Origin: an uncultured Bacteroides sp.
GTDB taxonomy: Bacteria; Bacteroidota; Bacteroidia; Bacteroidales; Bacteroidaceae
Reading direction: 5' to 3'
Assembly (NCBI RefSeq): GCF_963676325.1
Contig: NZ_OY781099.1
Span: 1,922,001-1,986,000, forward strand
DNA: 64,000 nucleotides
Below, one piece after another: positions 46,029-53,951 of this stretch. The translations under genes and the position numbers were made by a program. The notes under the pieces were generated by a model. The model saw only the letters and a program-made list of their open reading frames with translations. It did not search any database and was not told the origin of the DNA. Every line of letters starts with the position of its first letter. Within the stretch, counting starts at the first letter, position 1.

Positions 46029-46454
46029 TTACACTCCGGTTTTAGGAGCAGCAACAACCTTTACCGGAAGCTTGGCTACTTGTGAGTAGGCCAGCGTTTT
46101 TTGCATGTTGGTGAGCAATTTGCCCGGACGGAAGGCGATTCTGGTACCACGGATCAGCGTAGAGGTGAACTCATCTTCCTTTTCCGCACCCTTGCTGCTC
46201 ACTCCAATCTGGAAGCTGCCGAAGTTGCCCAGGCGCACAATCTGGCCCTTTGACAAGCTTTGCTTCATCGACTCGAGCACACTCTCAATTACTGCCGATA
46301 CGTCTGCCTTGGTCACCGTACAACGCGCGTTTACATCTTCGCAAAGCGAATCAAAATCCATTTCGCCATAAGCCTGTGCGTGTGCGTAATACTTACCTGG
46401 TTCTGTGATTCTCGAAGGATTTTTTCTCATTACAACTGAATACTTTACACTCAT
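46029..46454 (-). CDS. HU/IHF-like DNA-binding protein
   Basis: 141-residue nucleoid-type protein of the Bacteroidetes HU-related group (TIGR01201-like). Core: FDSLCEDVNARCTVTKADVSAVIESVL, then KGQIVRLGNFGSFQIGVSSKG (the beta saddle), and a longer tail than in classic HU, with FRPGKLLTNMQKTL. It should bend DNA. Its -7 element is TATCTTTG at 46526-46519. The neighbourhood, with amidase, helicase and repeats, suggests a role in a replicon or repeat-organising complex. Confidence 0.9.
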   Translation of the reverse strand: MSVKYSVVMRKNPSRITEPGKYYAHAQAYGEMDFDSLCEDVNARCTVTKADVSAVIESVLESMKQSLSKGQIVRLGNFGSFQIGVSSKGAEKEDEFTSTLIRGTRIAFRPGKLLTNMQKTLAYSQVAKLPVKVVAAPKTGV

Positions 46455-46518
46455 CTTTTTTCTGTTTTTAATTGATTATTACTACTTGCTGATGGCCATC
46501 TCTTTCTTGTTAACCCTA

Positions 46519-46526
46519 CAAAGATA
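46519..46526 (-). promoter_or_regulatory. -7 element for HU-like gene
   Basis: TATCTTTG on the minus strand, about 65 bp before the start. Confidence 0.55.
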
Positions 46527-46672
46527 GTTCACCGGAAAGGGGGCAGAACAGTAGAATGCATTGGGGTGAATTTGAGTGAATTATTTACACTTAGGAGTCA
46601 TTTTACAGGCTTTTATTCTTTGATTATTGATTGAAAATTTGTAACTTTATGGAAATAAAATAAACAGATACT

Positions 46673-46903
46673 ATGATAGAACTGGAAGAAGACTTTAAAA
46701 TTCGTACGTACACCAAGGTAGAACTGGCAGGTTTGTATAATCCCGGCATGTGCATAAGCGGAGCGTTGCGTACACTGGCGCGGTGGATATCGGGCAACAG
46801 TGACCTTGTGACAGAACTTTCCCGCCTTAATTACAACCACCGGAACCGTATTTTTACACCAAAGCAGATAAGTGTTATTGTGGAGCATCTGGGCGAACCG
46901 TAG
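46673..46903 (+). CDS. DUF4248-family small protein
   Basis: 76-residue protein, MIELEEDFKIRTYTKVELAGLYNPG onward, ending RIFTPKQISVIVEHLGEP. This matches the DUF4248 pattern: a helix with YTKxELAxLY and a C-terminal helix that resembles a DNA-binding or MerR-like HTH (FTPKQISVIVEHLG). Function unknown. A second, more distant member is at 50144-50443. Such genes usually neighbour HU-like and DnaB-like genes in Bacteroides. Confidence 0.85.
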   Translation: MIELEEDFKIRTYTKVELAGLYNPGMCISGALRTLARWISGNSDLVTELSRLNYNHRNRIFTPKQISVIVEHLGEP

Positions 46904-47053
46904 AAGAAAATGGAGTGATAACAAAATAAAAAAGATCAATGCACGTTACAAATAGGAATTAAGAATTACTAAGAAGATAAACCATATTGAAGCCTGGTTG
47001 TTTATTAACTGGTGAAGGTGTGGAATATGAATGATAACTAAAAACAAAATCAA

Positions 47054-47560
47054 ATGAAGAAAGTATTTTTTGCTACAATGATTCTTGTACTCATGGTACT
47101 AGGTACCAGCGGACTACATGCGCAAACCGTGGAAACGAAGCTTAACCAGGTTGAGCTGCACAAAAAGTATTTAGGAACCTGGCGATCAGAGCATAAAGAC
47201 ACTATTGCCGTGGTTACATATACTCCTTACGCAAAGAATGGCATGCAGGCTACCTGCAAGGTTACTACTAAAGGAAAGATTATTTATCAGTGCCGCCAAC
47301 TTTGGGCTTACGATAATAACAGCGACAAATTTATGGGCATGCATTTTGAAAAATCGCTTCCCGGTGTAAATCTTTATATGTGCGGGTTTACCTCTGGTGA
47401 TCAGTGCGAAACCGTTCAACTCTTAATAAGCGATGCAGACCACGTTAAGAAGGGAAATGAGATGTGGAGAGAGGTATTCAAATCACGTGATATGTTTATA
47501 CAAAATTACCTGGTAAACAATAAAACTGTATCTGTGCGTTCATTTATGCGTGTTAAATAG
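47054..47560 (+). CDS. Secreted single-domain relative of the lipoprotein at 25295
   Basis: 168-residue exported protein; signal MKKVFFATMILVLMVLG with cleavage expected after LHA. The mature part KLNQVELHKKYLGTWRSEHKDT ... SVRSFMRVK corresponds throughout to residues 168-303 of the 25295 lipoprotein, showing a shared domain with a lipocalin-like strand order. Function unknown. A good terminator follows at 47590-47625. Confidence 0.75.
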   Translation: MKKVFFATMILVLMVLGTSGLHAQTVETKLNQVELHKKYLGTWRSEHKDTIAVVTYTPYAKNGMQATCKVTTKGKIIYQCRQLWAYDNNSDKFMGMHFEKSLPGVNLYMCGFTSGDQCETVQLLISDADHVKKGNEMWREVFKSRDMFIQNYLVNNKTVSVRSFMRVK

Positions 47561-47589
47561 TGAAGCTAATGGTTTGTTAAACCAAAAAG

Positions 47590-47625
47590 AATCCGGTGCG
47601 GCACAATGCCATACCGGATTTTTTT
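47590..47625. terminator. Rho-independent terminator
   Basis: AATCCGG (47590-47596) with CCGGATT (47614-47620) plus inner GGCA/TGCC pairing, then a T run; serves the secreted protein and possibly the convergent helicase gene. Confidence 0.8.
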
Positions 47626-47670
47626 CTTTCCTCACAAAAGCTTCTGCCAGCCGAAAGCACTGATTAAAGG

Positions 47671-49050
47671 TTACTTTGCCTGTTTCATCAGCCACTCCAT
47701 GGGCGGCACATAGTCTTCAAACTTCGTCATACTGTTGTTGTGTGAGAAGTATACGTTGCCCGTTTCGCCGTTACGGTGCTTGGCAATGTTCAGCACCCCA
47801 AGTCCCTCGGTAGGGTAGCCGCTATCCTTGTCGGTAGGGATGTTGTAGAGCGCCGGGCGATAGAGCATCACCACAATGTCCGCATCCTGTTCTATGGCAC
47901 CACTTTCGCGCAAGTCGCTCAGCTGTGGCTTTCCCCCGAAACGATTTTCCGCCTCACGGTTCAGCTGACTGAGCAAAATTACCGGACAGTTCATCTCTTT
48001 TGCCAGAAGCTTTGCCTTGCGGGCAGCAGCGGCAACCTCCTGCTCACGGTTGCGGTTCTCCTTCACGGTGCCTTTCATGTCGCTCAGCTGCAAGTAATCA
48101 ATGAAGATAATGTCACACTTACCCCGGCTTTTCAGCATCCTTGCCTGAGCGCGGATATAGTCCATGCTCATTGACGGATTATCATCTATGATGATGGGCA
48201 GCTCAGCCAGAGACTCCGCCGTGGTGTACGCCTCGTTCCATTCCGCTTCGTCCGTTTGCCCCGTTCGCCATCGGTAAGGATTCACGTTACTCTCCATCAG
48301 GATAAGCCGGTCGCCCAGTCGTTCACCCTGCATTTCGATGCTGAAAAACACCGCATTCACGCCCGTCCTTGCCGCTATTCGGGCCAGGAAGAGGGTGAAC
48401 ATGGTTTTCCCCGTGGCGGGACGGGCAGCTATTATCACCAGATCGCCATTTTGCCACCCGCCCGTAATCTTGTTCAGGTCCGCGAGCCCCGTATCGGTGC
48501 CCGTTACCCCGTTTGCCGAATTCTCCATACGCTCTTTCGCCTGAGTAAGCGTGTCGTCCATCAGCACCTCCATGTTGCGCACATTGTCCGCCTTTACCGC
48601 ATCCTTCTCCACCTGCGTGGCCAGCTCCTGAATGTCACAAACCACATCTGCCAGATCCACCGACATGTCCTGCGCCGTGCCCAGCAGATGGCTAAGTCCC
48701 TTAATTACCTGCCGTCGCAGGTAGAAGTCCTTCACAATGAGGCAATGGGTTCTAAGGTGCGCCGTGCTGGCCACCTGACTGCACAGCTTGGTGATGTAAA
48801 ACGGACCGCCCACCTTCTCCAGCTCATTGTGGCGGCGCAGCTCATCGGCCACAGTGATAAGGTCAATGTTCCTCCGCTCGTTGTACATGCGCATCAGGGC
48901 GGCGAAGATAATGCGGTGATTATCATAGTAAAACATCTCCGGGCGAAGATACTGCACCACTTCGGGCATGGCTTTCACTTCAAGCATTGCGGCACCAAGT
49001 ACCACTTCTTCGGTATCACAATCAAAAGGCAAGGCAATATTTTTTTCCAT
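47671..49050 (-). CDS. dnaB: DnaB-type replicative helicase paralogue
   Basis: 459-residue hexameric helicase: N-terminal DnaB domain (EEVVLGAAMLEVKAMPEVVQ ... FYYDNHRIIFAALMRM), Walker A ARPATGKT at 209-216, Walker B CDIIFIDYLQL near 301-311, and SQLNREAENRF with the arginine finger region. It is somewhat shorter than chromosomal DnaB in this phylum and more GC-rich than its neighbours, which fits a plasmid- or phage-type second copy. It lies 21 bp after the replication-like gene upstream, forming an operon. Confidence 0.92.
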   Translation of the reverse strand: MEKNIALPFDCDTEEVVLGAAMLEVKAMPEVVQYLRPEMFYYDNHRIIFAALMRMYNERRNIDLITVADELRRHNELEKVGGPFYITKLCSQVASTAHLRTHCLIVKDFYLRRQVIKGLSHLLGTAQDMSVDLADVVCDIQELATQVEKDAVKADNVRNMEVLMDDTLTQAKERMENSANGVTGTDTGLADLNKITGGWQNGDLVIIAARPATGKTMFTLFLARIAARTGVNAVFFSIEMQGERLGDRLILMESNVNPYRWRTGQTDEAEWNEAYTTAESLAELPIIIDDNPSMSMDYIRAQARMLKSRGKCDIIFIDYLQLSDMKGTVKENRNREQEVAAAARKAKLLAKEMNCPVILLSQLNREAENRFGGKPQLSDLRESGAIEQDADIVVMLYRPALYNIPTDKDSGYPTEGLGVLNIAKHRNGETGNVYFSHNNSMTKFEDYVPPMEWLMKQAK

Positions 49051-49071
49051 GTTGTTTTTCAGGTATTAAAT

Positions 49072-49740
49072 TTATAATCGTTCGTTATAGAAACATTTCG
49101 CTTTCAGGTAATTCACAGCAGTTTTGTAGAACTGAGTGTTGTTTATCCGCCTACAATAAGGCTCAATTTTGCTTATGGCCAGCTCTTTTTCATCCTTTGT
49201 AAGACGCTTCCAGAGGATAATTGCCATGCCAATGTCGTTCGCCTCCAGTCCCGTTGTTCTGTGATACGCATCCCAAAACTGATAGAACTTCTGGTCTTTC
49301 CGGGCAATCTTCTCCGCTTTAGTGATTTCCGGAGCGCACACATCCTCTTCGGTCTTCTTCTTCGCGGTTTTCCGCTTACCCGTCAACACATCATAGTCAA
49401 TCACCCGGACAAGCTTCACCCTGTACATCACGGGGATGATGGCAATTAGCTTCTCCTTCACCATTTTCCTGAAAAAGCAGCGAGTTTTGCCCACCGTCCA
49501 GTTAAACAATTTTGCCCACGAAGGATATGAAAGCAGCGATTCCCCACGCTTGCACATCATTTTGTGTCCGCTTATGGTAGCCTCATTATCTGCAAAATTT
49601 ACCGTGGCCAGCACTGTGAGAAAAGCTTCGAGGTAAGATAAACTGGTGTCTCTATTGTTAAAATTATACGTAAGCAACTTTTTGGGTATAAGCACATAGC
49701 CACTGGTAAGTGCCCCGAAAGGCAGAACTTCATTTTCCAT
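49072..49740 (-). CDS. Replication-protein-like DNA-binding protein
   Basis: About 222 residues. The N-terminal half has phage/plasmid replication-initiator character: YVLIPKKLL, LSYLEAFLTVLATVNF and RRGESLLSYPSWAKLFNWTVGKTR-like text in parts, where SWAKLFNWTVGKTRCFFRKM reads as a winged helix. A basic linker (KRKTAKKKTEE) joins it to a C-terminal helical domain (WDAYHRTTGLEANDIGMAIILW ... AVNYLKAKCF in parts). Start MENEVLPFGA at 49740 is preferred to 49776. It probably works with the DnaB paralogue downstream as initiator or loader. Confidence 0.7.
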   Translation of the reverse strand: MENEVLPFGALTSGYVLIPKKLLTYNFNNRDTSLSYLEAFLTVLATVNFADNEATISGHKMMCKRGESLLSYPSWAKLFNWTVGKTRCFFRKMVKEKLIAIIPVMYRVKLVRVIDYDVLTGKRKTAKKKTEEDVCAPEITKAEKIARKDQKFYQFWDAYHRTTGLEANDIGMAIILWKRLTKDEKELAISKIEPYCRRINNTQFYKTAVNYLKAKCFYNERL

Positions 49741-49801
49741 AAGTGTAATTTCAGTATTAAAATTTATAGTTGGCAAACTTTGTTGTTTGTTTTTCGTGGG
49801 G

Positions 49802-49809
49802 CAAAAGTA
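49802..49809 (-). promoter_or_regulatory. -7 element for the rep-dnaB operon
   Basis: TACTTTTG on the minus strand, about 62 bp before the start at 49740. Confidence 0.55.
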
Positions 49810-50018
49810 AGGGTAGATGCAATAGCCTCCAAATAGTTAATGTAGGATTCGACAGAAAAATCACATTTAAGCAATAAAATCACGTTTGTCACTTTTTTGC
49901 AGTTAGGTATAGGAGTCAAAAAGCTAGTTTATGTCTTAATTTTACGATATAAAAAAGTGCCGATCAAAGTGCCGATGCCCGGTGGCTGTAAGTGGCTGGA
50001 TTATAGGAGGGTATAAAA

Positions 50019-50068
50019 CTAATATATTTCTTTGGTGCCGATCAATGCGCGCCAAAGAAATATATTAG
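50019..50068. repeat. Long perfect inverted repeat
   Basis: Arms 50019-50038 and 50049-50068, beginning CTAATATATTTCTTTGG, pair over 20 bp with one G-T, loop of 10 nt. A second 8-bp palindrome (GATTTATA/TATAAATC) follows. GTGCCGAT occurs three times nearby: twice near 49960-49980 and once running into the loop. No coding function seen in 49810-50143. Confidence 0.85.
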
Positions 50069-50143
50069 AATTAGATTTATATTAAAATATAAATCCTGTG
50101 GGTGTTATTTCTTTTAAGGAAAGAAATGCAGGTGTACAGAGGG

Positions 50144-50443
50144 TTAACAGTTGGTTTCGTGAGCTGCATTCCTTATTTTCTGAGCAGTGATCACAGCATC
50201 GTCCGGATAGCCCCAACGGTTTACTATCAGTGTAACCTGTTTTGGTTTAATAAATTCATTATCAGGAGAAAAGCCGATAGATATGAGCTGTCTATACAAC
50301 TCTGTATCCTCTTTTAAAGCAGCAATAATCATTCGTTTGGCCAATTCGGCACGTGAGCAGTTGCGGAAATACATGCCAGCCAATTTGGTTAAACGGATAC
50401 ATCCTTTGAGCTGAAACTCATAAGCGCTTGTTGAAATAGTCAT
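50144..50443 (-). CDS. DUF4248-like small protein
   Basis: 99-residue protein with FQLKGCIRLTKLAGMYFRNCSRAELAKRMIIAAL and a C-terminal FIKPKQVTLIVNRWGYP, aligning with the DUF4248 protein at 46673 (IRTYTKVELAGLYNPG ... FTPKQISVIVEHLGEP). Probably a small DNA-binding protein; function unknown. A minus-strand TACATTTG at 50515-50508 is a fitting -7 element. Nearest gene to CRISPR array 1. Confidence 0.75.
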   Translation of the reverse strand: MTISTSAYEFQLKGCIRLTKLAGMYFRNCSRAELAKRMIIAALKEDTELYRQLISIGFSPDNEFIKPKQVTLIVNRWGYPDDAVITAQKIRNAAHETNC

Positions 50444-50658
50444 TAAGTCTTTTTTTTATTGTTATTAATTTAGTTTTGTTTAAAAGTAGAAACTTTATAA
50501 ACGTCTGCAAATGTAAGTATATATATTCACTTTTAAAGCATAAATCCATTTTATTTTTAGCACTACTTCCTTCGGTATACGAAATTTTCAAGAAGCTTTT
50601 GCTATATACATAGAGGACGATTTTTTAGGCTTGTTTTGTGCGTAATATTTACCTAAAA

Positions 50659-50708
50659 TTATTGGTTAATGGTTGCTGAGTTATTGGTGAATGGATTTTA
50701 TTTATTGG
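50659..50708. repeat. 50-bp repeat shared with 27168-27217
   Basis: Begins TTATTGGTTAATG and ends TATTTATTGG; 40 of 50 positions match the other copy without gaps. Confidence 0.55.
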
Positions 50709-50744
50709 GGTTTGGGGGGAGATTGGTTGGGGAATAGATGGGGG
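50707..50744 (+). other. G-rich tract, possible G-quadruplex
   Basis: Four runs of four or more G (50707, 50714, 50729, 50740) with loops of 3, 9 and 7 nt, 50 bp before CRISPR array 1. Confidence 0.5.
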
Positions 50745-50793
50745 ATTATTGAGGTTTATAGGGGAGAAGATTTTGTTGGTTGGGTTGGATTGA

Positions 50794-51290
50794 AATGATT
50801 TATTGCTATATTTGTGGGGTGGAAACAATGGATTTGGTTCAAATCAGCCCAGATGTGAATGTTGTAAATGCCCTATATTTGCAGGGTGAAAACAACTTCC
50901 GTAAATGTCGTCTACTGTTGTCATGGTTGTGAATGCCCTATATTTGCAGGGCGAAAACAACTAAGTTTTAGTTTTCATAAAACATGCCTGCGTTGTAAAT
51001 TCCCTATATTTGCAGGGTAAAAACAACTTCAAGAGTAGTAAAGCGAGTAGTATCGTTGTTGTGAATGCTCTATCTTTGCAGGGTGAAAACAACTTTAATG
51101 ATTAATAATTTATCTCTTTTGAAGTTGTAAATACCCTTTATTTGCAGGGTAAAAATGACAATTAATTTACGTAAATTAGTAATGTCTCTGTTGTAAATGC
51201 TCTATATTTGGAGGGTAAAAACAACCAGCGGCTTCAGCGTTAGTTTTTCTAAGTGTTGTAAATACCCTATATTTGCAGGGTAAAAACAAC
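50794..51290 (+). CRISPR. CRISPR array 1 (type VI-B repeats)
   Basis: Seven 36-bp repeats starting at 50861, 50926, 50992, 51058, 51124, 51190 and 51255, preceded by a degenerate copy at 50794-50829. Consensus ends: GTTGTAAATGCCCTATATTT at the 5' side and GCAGGGTAAAAACAAC at the 3' side. Spacers are 29-30 bp, all different. The repeat resembles known Prevotella Cas13b repeats (GTTGC...AACAAC) and reads in the same direction as cas13b. The repeat at 51124 has a changed end (ATGAC). Variants GCTC for GCCC and GGAGGG for GCAGGG occur. Confidence 0.97.
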
Positions 51291-51293
51291 ATA

Positions 51294-51307
51294 TTCAAAT
51301 CTGCCCA
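51294..51307 (+). repeat. Array-boundary motif TTCAAATC
   Basis: TTCAAATCTGCCCA here, TTCAAATCAGCCCA at 50838-50851 before array 1, and TTCAAATCAGTCTA at 53925-53938 before array 2. The second and third copies flank the umuDC-SRAP module. Confidence 0.55.
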
Positions 51308-51519
51308 AAAAGGTACTAAATATGACTGTAGAAAGATATATGAGGAATCTAAACGATAGAATAAAGTAAAACAAGAAATTCTCTATTTATAAGAGACGGG
51401 ATTATAATTATATTGAATCGCCAAATTAGAACATGATTAGTATAGCATAATTGAATTTCATTCAGATCCTAAATCTTTGCATCTGTTAATTTGTTATATC
51501 TAGACAGAAAAATCAAGTA

Positions 51520-51539
51520 TTCTGCACAACTTTGCAGAA
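51520..51539 (+). promoter_or_regulatory. Palindrome over umuD promoter, SOS-type operator candidate
   Basis: TTCTGCA (51520-51526) and TGCAGAA (51533-51539) flank CAACTTTG, a near match to the -7 consensus, 18 bp before the umuD ATG. Position and symmetry fit a LexA-like operator. Confidence 0.5.
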
Positions 51540-51556
51540 ATAATGACATTACACCA

Positions 51557-51991
51557 ATGAAAGAAAAGGCATTCAGGCAACTAGAAATATATCCGGCTGG
51601 TACAAGTAAAAAGCTTGAGATACCATTTGTAGGCGATATAAAAGCTGGATTTCCCTCTCCTGCAGAAGACTTTGCTACATCAGCAATAGATCTCAATAAA
51701 TATATAGTTAAACATCCATCGGCCACTTTTTTCGCTCGTGTGAATGGTGATTCGATGAATTCAGATTTCAGCGAAGGAGATTTGCTTGTTATTGATAAAA
51801 GCCTGGATCCTGTAGATGGCCGGATAGCTGTTTGCTTCATAGATGGCGAGTTTACCGTAAAGCGTATAAAGATTGAAAAAGATAAATGTCTATTAATCCC
51901 ATCAAATAGTGACTTTCCTATCTTGGAAGTCAACGAAAATAATAACTTTATGATTTGGGGAATTGTTTCCTATGTAATTAAAAAAATCTGA
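51557..51991 (+). CDS. umuD: UmuD-like self-cleaving SOS protein
   Basis: 144-residue S24 (LexA/UmuD) peptidase. Cleavage site Ala30-Gly31 (GDIKAGFPSPAEDF), catalytic Ser66 (NGDSMNSD) and Lys102 (GEFTVKRI). RecA filament-stimulated self-cleavage would turn it into the active subunit of the UmuC polymerase. A longer frame starts at 51491 but covers the promoter palindrome; ATG 51557 is preferred. The stop overlaps the umuC start by one base (TGATG). Confidence 0.92.
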   Translation: MKEKAFRQLEIYPAGTSKKLEIPFVGDIKAGFPSPAEDFATSAIDLNKYIVKHPSATFFARVNGDSMNSDFSEGDLLVIDKSLDPVDGRIAVCFIDGEFTVKRIKIEKDKCLLIPSNSDFPILEVNENNNFMIWGIVSYVIKKI

Positions 51992-53244
51992 TGTACGCTC
52001 TTATTGACTGTAATAATTTCTATGCTTCATGCGAGAGGGCCTTTAATCCATCTCTTATTGATAAGCCTGTCGTCGTTTTAAGTAATAATGACGGTTGTGT
52101 CATTGCACGTAGCAATGAAGCCAAGGCTTTGGGCATTCCCATGGGGGCGCCTGCCTATCAGTATCAGTACACGTTTGAGCAACACGACATTACGGTGTTC
52201 TCTGCCAATTTTGCTCTTTATGGTGATATGAGTCACAGGGTGATGAATATACTTTCAGGGTATAGTCACGAACAGGAAATTTACAGCATAGACGAATGTT
52301 TTTTGAATCTATCCGGAATAAGAGAAGATTTACACGACTACGGGGTTAAGATGCGCATACATGTATTTAAGTGGACCGGAATTCCCGTAAGTGTGGGTGT
52401 TGCTCCAACAAAGGCTTTAGCAAAGTTGGCAAATAGAATAGCTAAAAAGTTCCCGGAAAGAACGGAAGGCTCTTATGTGATAGACACTGACGATAAAAGA
52501 ATTAAAGCTTTAAGGTGGATGCCAGTTGAGGATGTTTGGGGAATTGGCAGAAGAAATGCAAAGAAATTAAGAAGTATAGGTGTAAATACTGCTTATGATT
52601 TCACCCAGTTAGATAGAGGTTGGATACTAAGAAATATGACAATTGTAGGCGTACGGCTACTTGATGAGCTGAATGGTATATCTCGCCTTGACATGGAACC
52701 AGTAGAGAAAAAACAAAGCATAGCTACGACTCGGACTTTTGAGCGTGAATACAGATCGTATGAAGAATTAAGCGAACGCATTACTACATTTACAGTCACG
52801 AGTGCAGAGAAGTTAAGAAAACAGCAATCAAGGTGTAATTCTATCGCTGTGTTTATTGAAACAAGTAGGTTTAGAGAACCGGACGATCAATACAATAATA
52901 GTATTGTTGTTAAACTTCCGTTCCCTTCATCATCAACTATGGAGATGGTTAAGTTCGTGATTGAAGGATTAAAAAAGATATATAAACCTGAATATCTTTA
53001 TAAAAGGGCCGGAGTGGTGCTTATGGATTTTGTACAGGAAGAACATGTTATAAGATCATTCTTTTTTAACTCAGACCCAAAGCACGAGCCTTTGATGAAA
53101 GTAATTGATAATTTAAACTCGAAATTCGGTTCTCAGAAAATACGTCTGGCTACTCAGGATACAAAGGTCTGGAAAATGAAACAAGAAAGGCTTTCTAAAA
53201 GATTTACTACTGACATTAACGATATTCTAGACGTTAGTATTTAA
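51991..53244 (+). CDS. umuC: UmuC-like Y-family translesion DNA polymerase
   Basis: 417-residue DNA polymerase V catalytic subunit. Metal ligands: Asp6 (MYALIDCNNFYASCERAF) and Asp101-Glu102 (YSIDECFLNL); helix-hairpin-helix region MPVEDVWGIGRRNAKKL; little-finger domain and a DUF4113 C-terminus (KRAGVVLMDFVQEEHVIRSF in part). It copies damaged DNA with errors. The stop overlaps tail-to-tail with the SRAP gene by 3 bp, sharing TTAA. Confidence 0.95.
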   Translation: MYALIDCNNFYASCERAFNPSLIDKPVVVLSNNDGCVIARSNEAKALGIPMGAPAYQYQYTFEQHDITVFSANFALYGDMSHRVMNILSGYSHEQEIYSIDECFLNLSGIREDLHDYGVKMRIHVFKWTGIPVSVGVAPTKALAKLANRIAKKFPERTEGSYVIDTDDKRIKALRWMPVEDVWGIGRRNAKKLRSIGVNTAYDFTQLDRGWILRNMTIVGVRLLDELNGISRLDMEPVEKKQSIATTRTFEREYRSYEELSERITTFTVTSAEKLRKQQSRCNSIAVFIETSRFREPDDQYNNSIVVKLPFPSSSTMEMVKFVIEGLKKIYKPEYLYKRAGVVLMDFVQEEHVIRSFFFNSDPKHEPLMKVIDNLNSKFGSQKIRLATQDTKVWKMKQERLSKRFTTDINDILDVSI

Positions 53245-53858
53245 ATTTTCGTTGCAATTAAATCATCATTCCAAAGAACTATCCTTCCCTCATTCAACCA
53301 ATCTTTTTCATTATCCTTTTTTATAATTACAGGCATTCTTTTCTTAGAATTATGAATTATTGATAATAGTTCGTTGGCTTCTGTTGTGATAATGCTGAAT
53401 GTATTTAGTAGTATACCTGTTTGCTTATCTTTCCATGTACTCCATAAGCCAGCGAAAGCAAATATTTCGTGGTTAGGAAAATCGAGCAGATATTTTTGTT
53501 TATTCTTTCCTTTATTGTCCAGCCATTGCCATTCAAAAAATCCGTCAGCAGGAATGAGGCACCTGTTATTTATGCAGCCTTTAAAAGAAGGTTTTTCAGA
53601 TATATTTTCAAGGCGAGCATTTAGTGTATTATTCTGAAAGTTCTTATCTTTCGCCCAATAAGGTATCAATCCCCATTCAAAGAACTGTATTAAATTTGGC
53701 TCTTTACTTGTTATCACTGGCATTTGTGGATGAATAAAACCATTAAAGCTGCCCTGAGGTTGCTCAAAGAACATATTTCCCTGTTTATGAACGACCTCAG
53801 CAACAAATCTTTCTTCTATTGCTTTTGCACTCTTATTTAATTTGTATGTAAAGCACAT
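53241..53858 (-). CDS. SRAP (YedK/HMCES) abasic-site crosslinking protein
   Basis: 205-residue SOS-response-associated protein. Catalytic Cys2 directly after the initiator Met (MCFTYKLN), with the family motifs RCLIPADGFFEWQW, FAFAGLWSTW, FSIITTEANELLSIIHN and KRMPVIIKKD. It forms a thiazolidine link to abasic sites in single-stranded DNA, protecting them. It is convergent with umuC, so both belong to one DNA-damage module between CRISPR arrays 1 and 2. Confidence 0.94.
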   Translation of the reverse strand: MCFTYKLNKSAKAIEERFVAEVVHKQGNMFFEQPQGSFNGFIHPQMPVITSKEPNLIQFFEWGLIPYWAKDKNFQNNTLNARLENISEKPSFKGCINNRCLIPADGFFEWQWLDNKGKNKQKYLLDFPNHEIFAFAGLWSTWKDKQTGILLNTFSIITTEANELLSIIHNSKKRMPVIIKKDNEKDWLNEGRIVLWNDDLIATKI

Positions 53859-53951
53859 ATTAACAAAATACGATTTATTTAAAACATAACAATTTATTTG
53901 AGGTTTTAGTTTGGGTTGAAAATGTTCAAATCAGTCTAGAAATGAACTTAG

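Noticed and set aside
48256..49077. 273-codon plus-strand frame
   Set aside because: Antisense shadow of the DnaB-type helicase gene, caused by its higher GC content.
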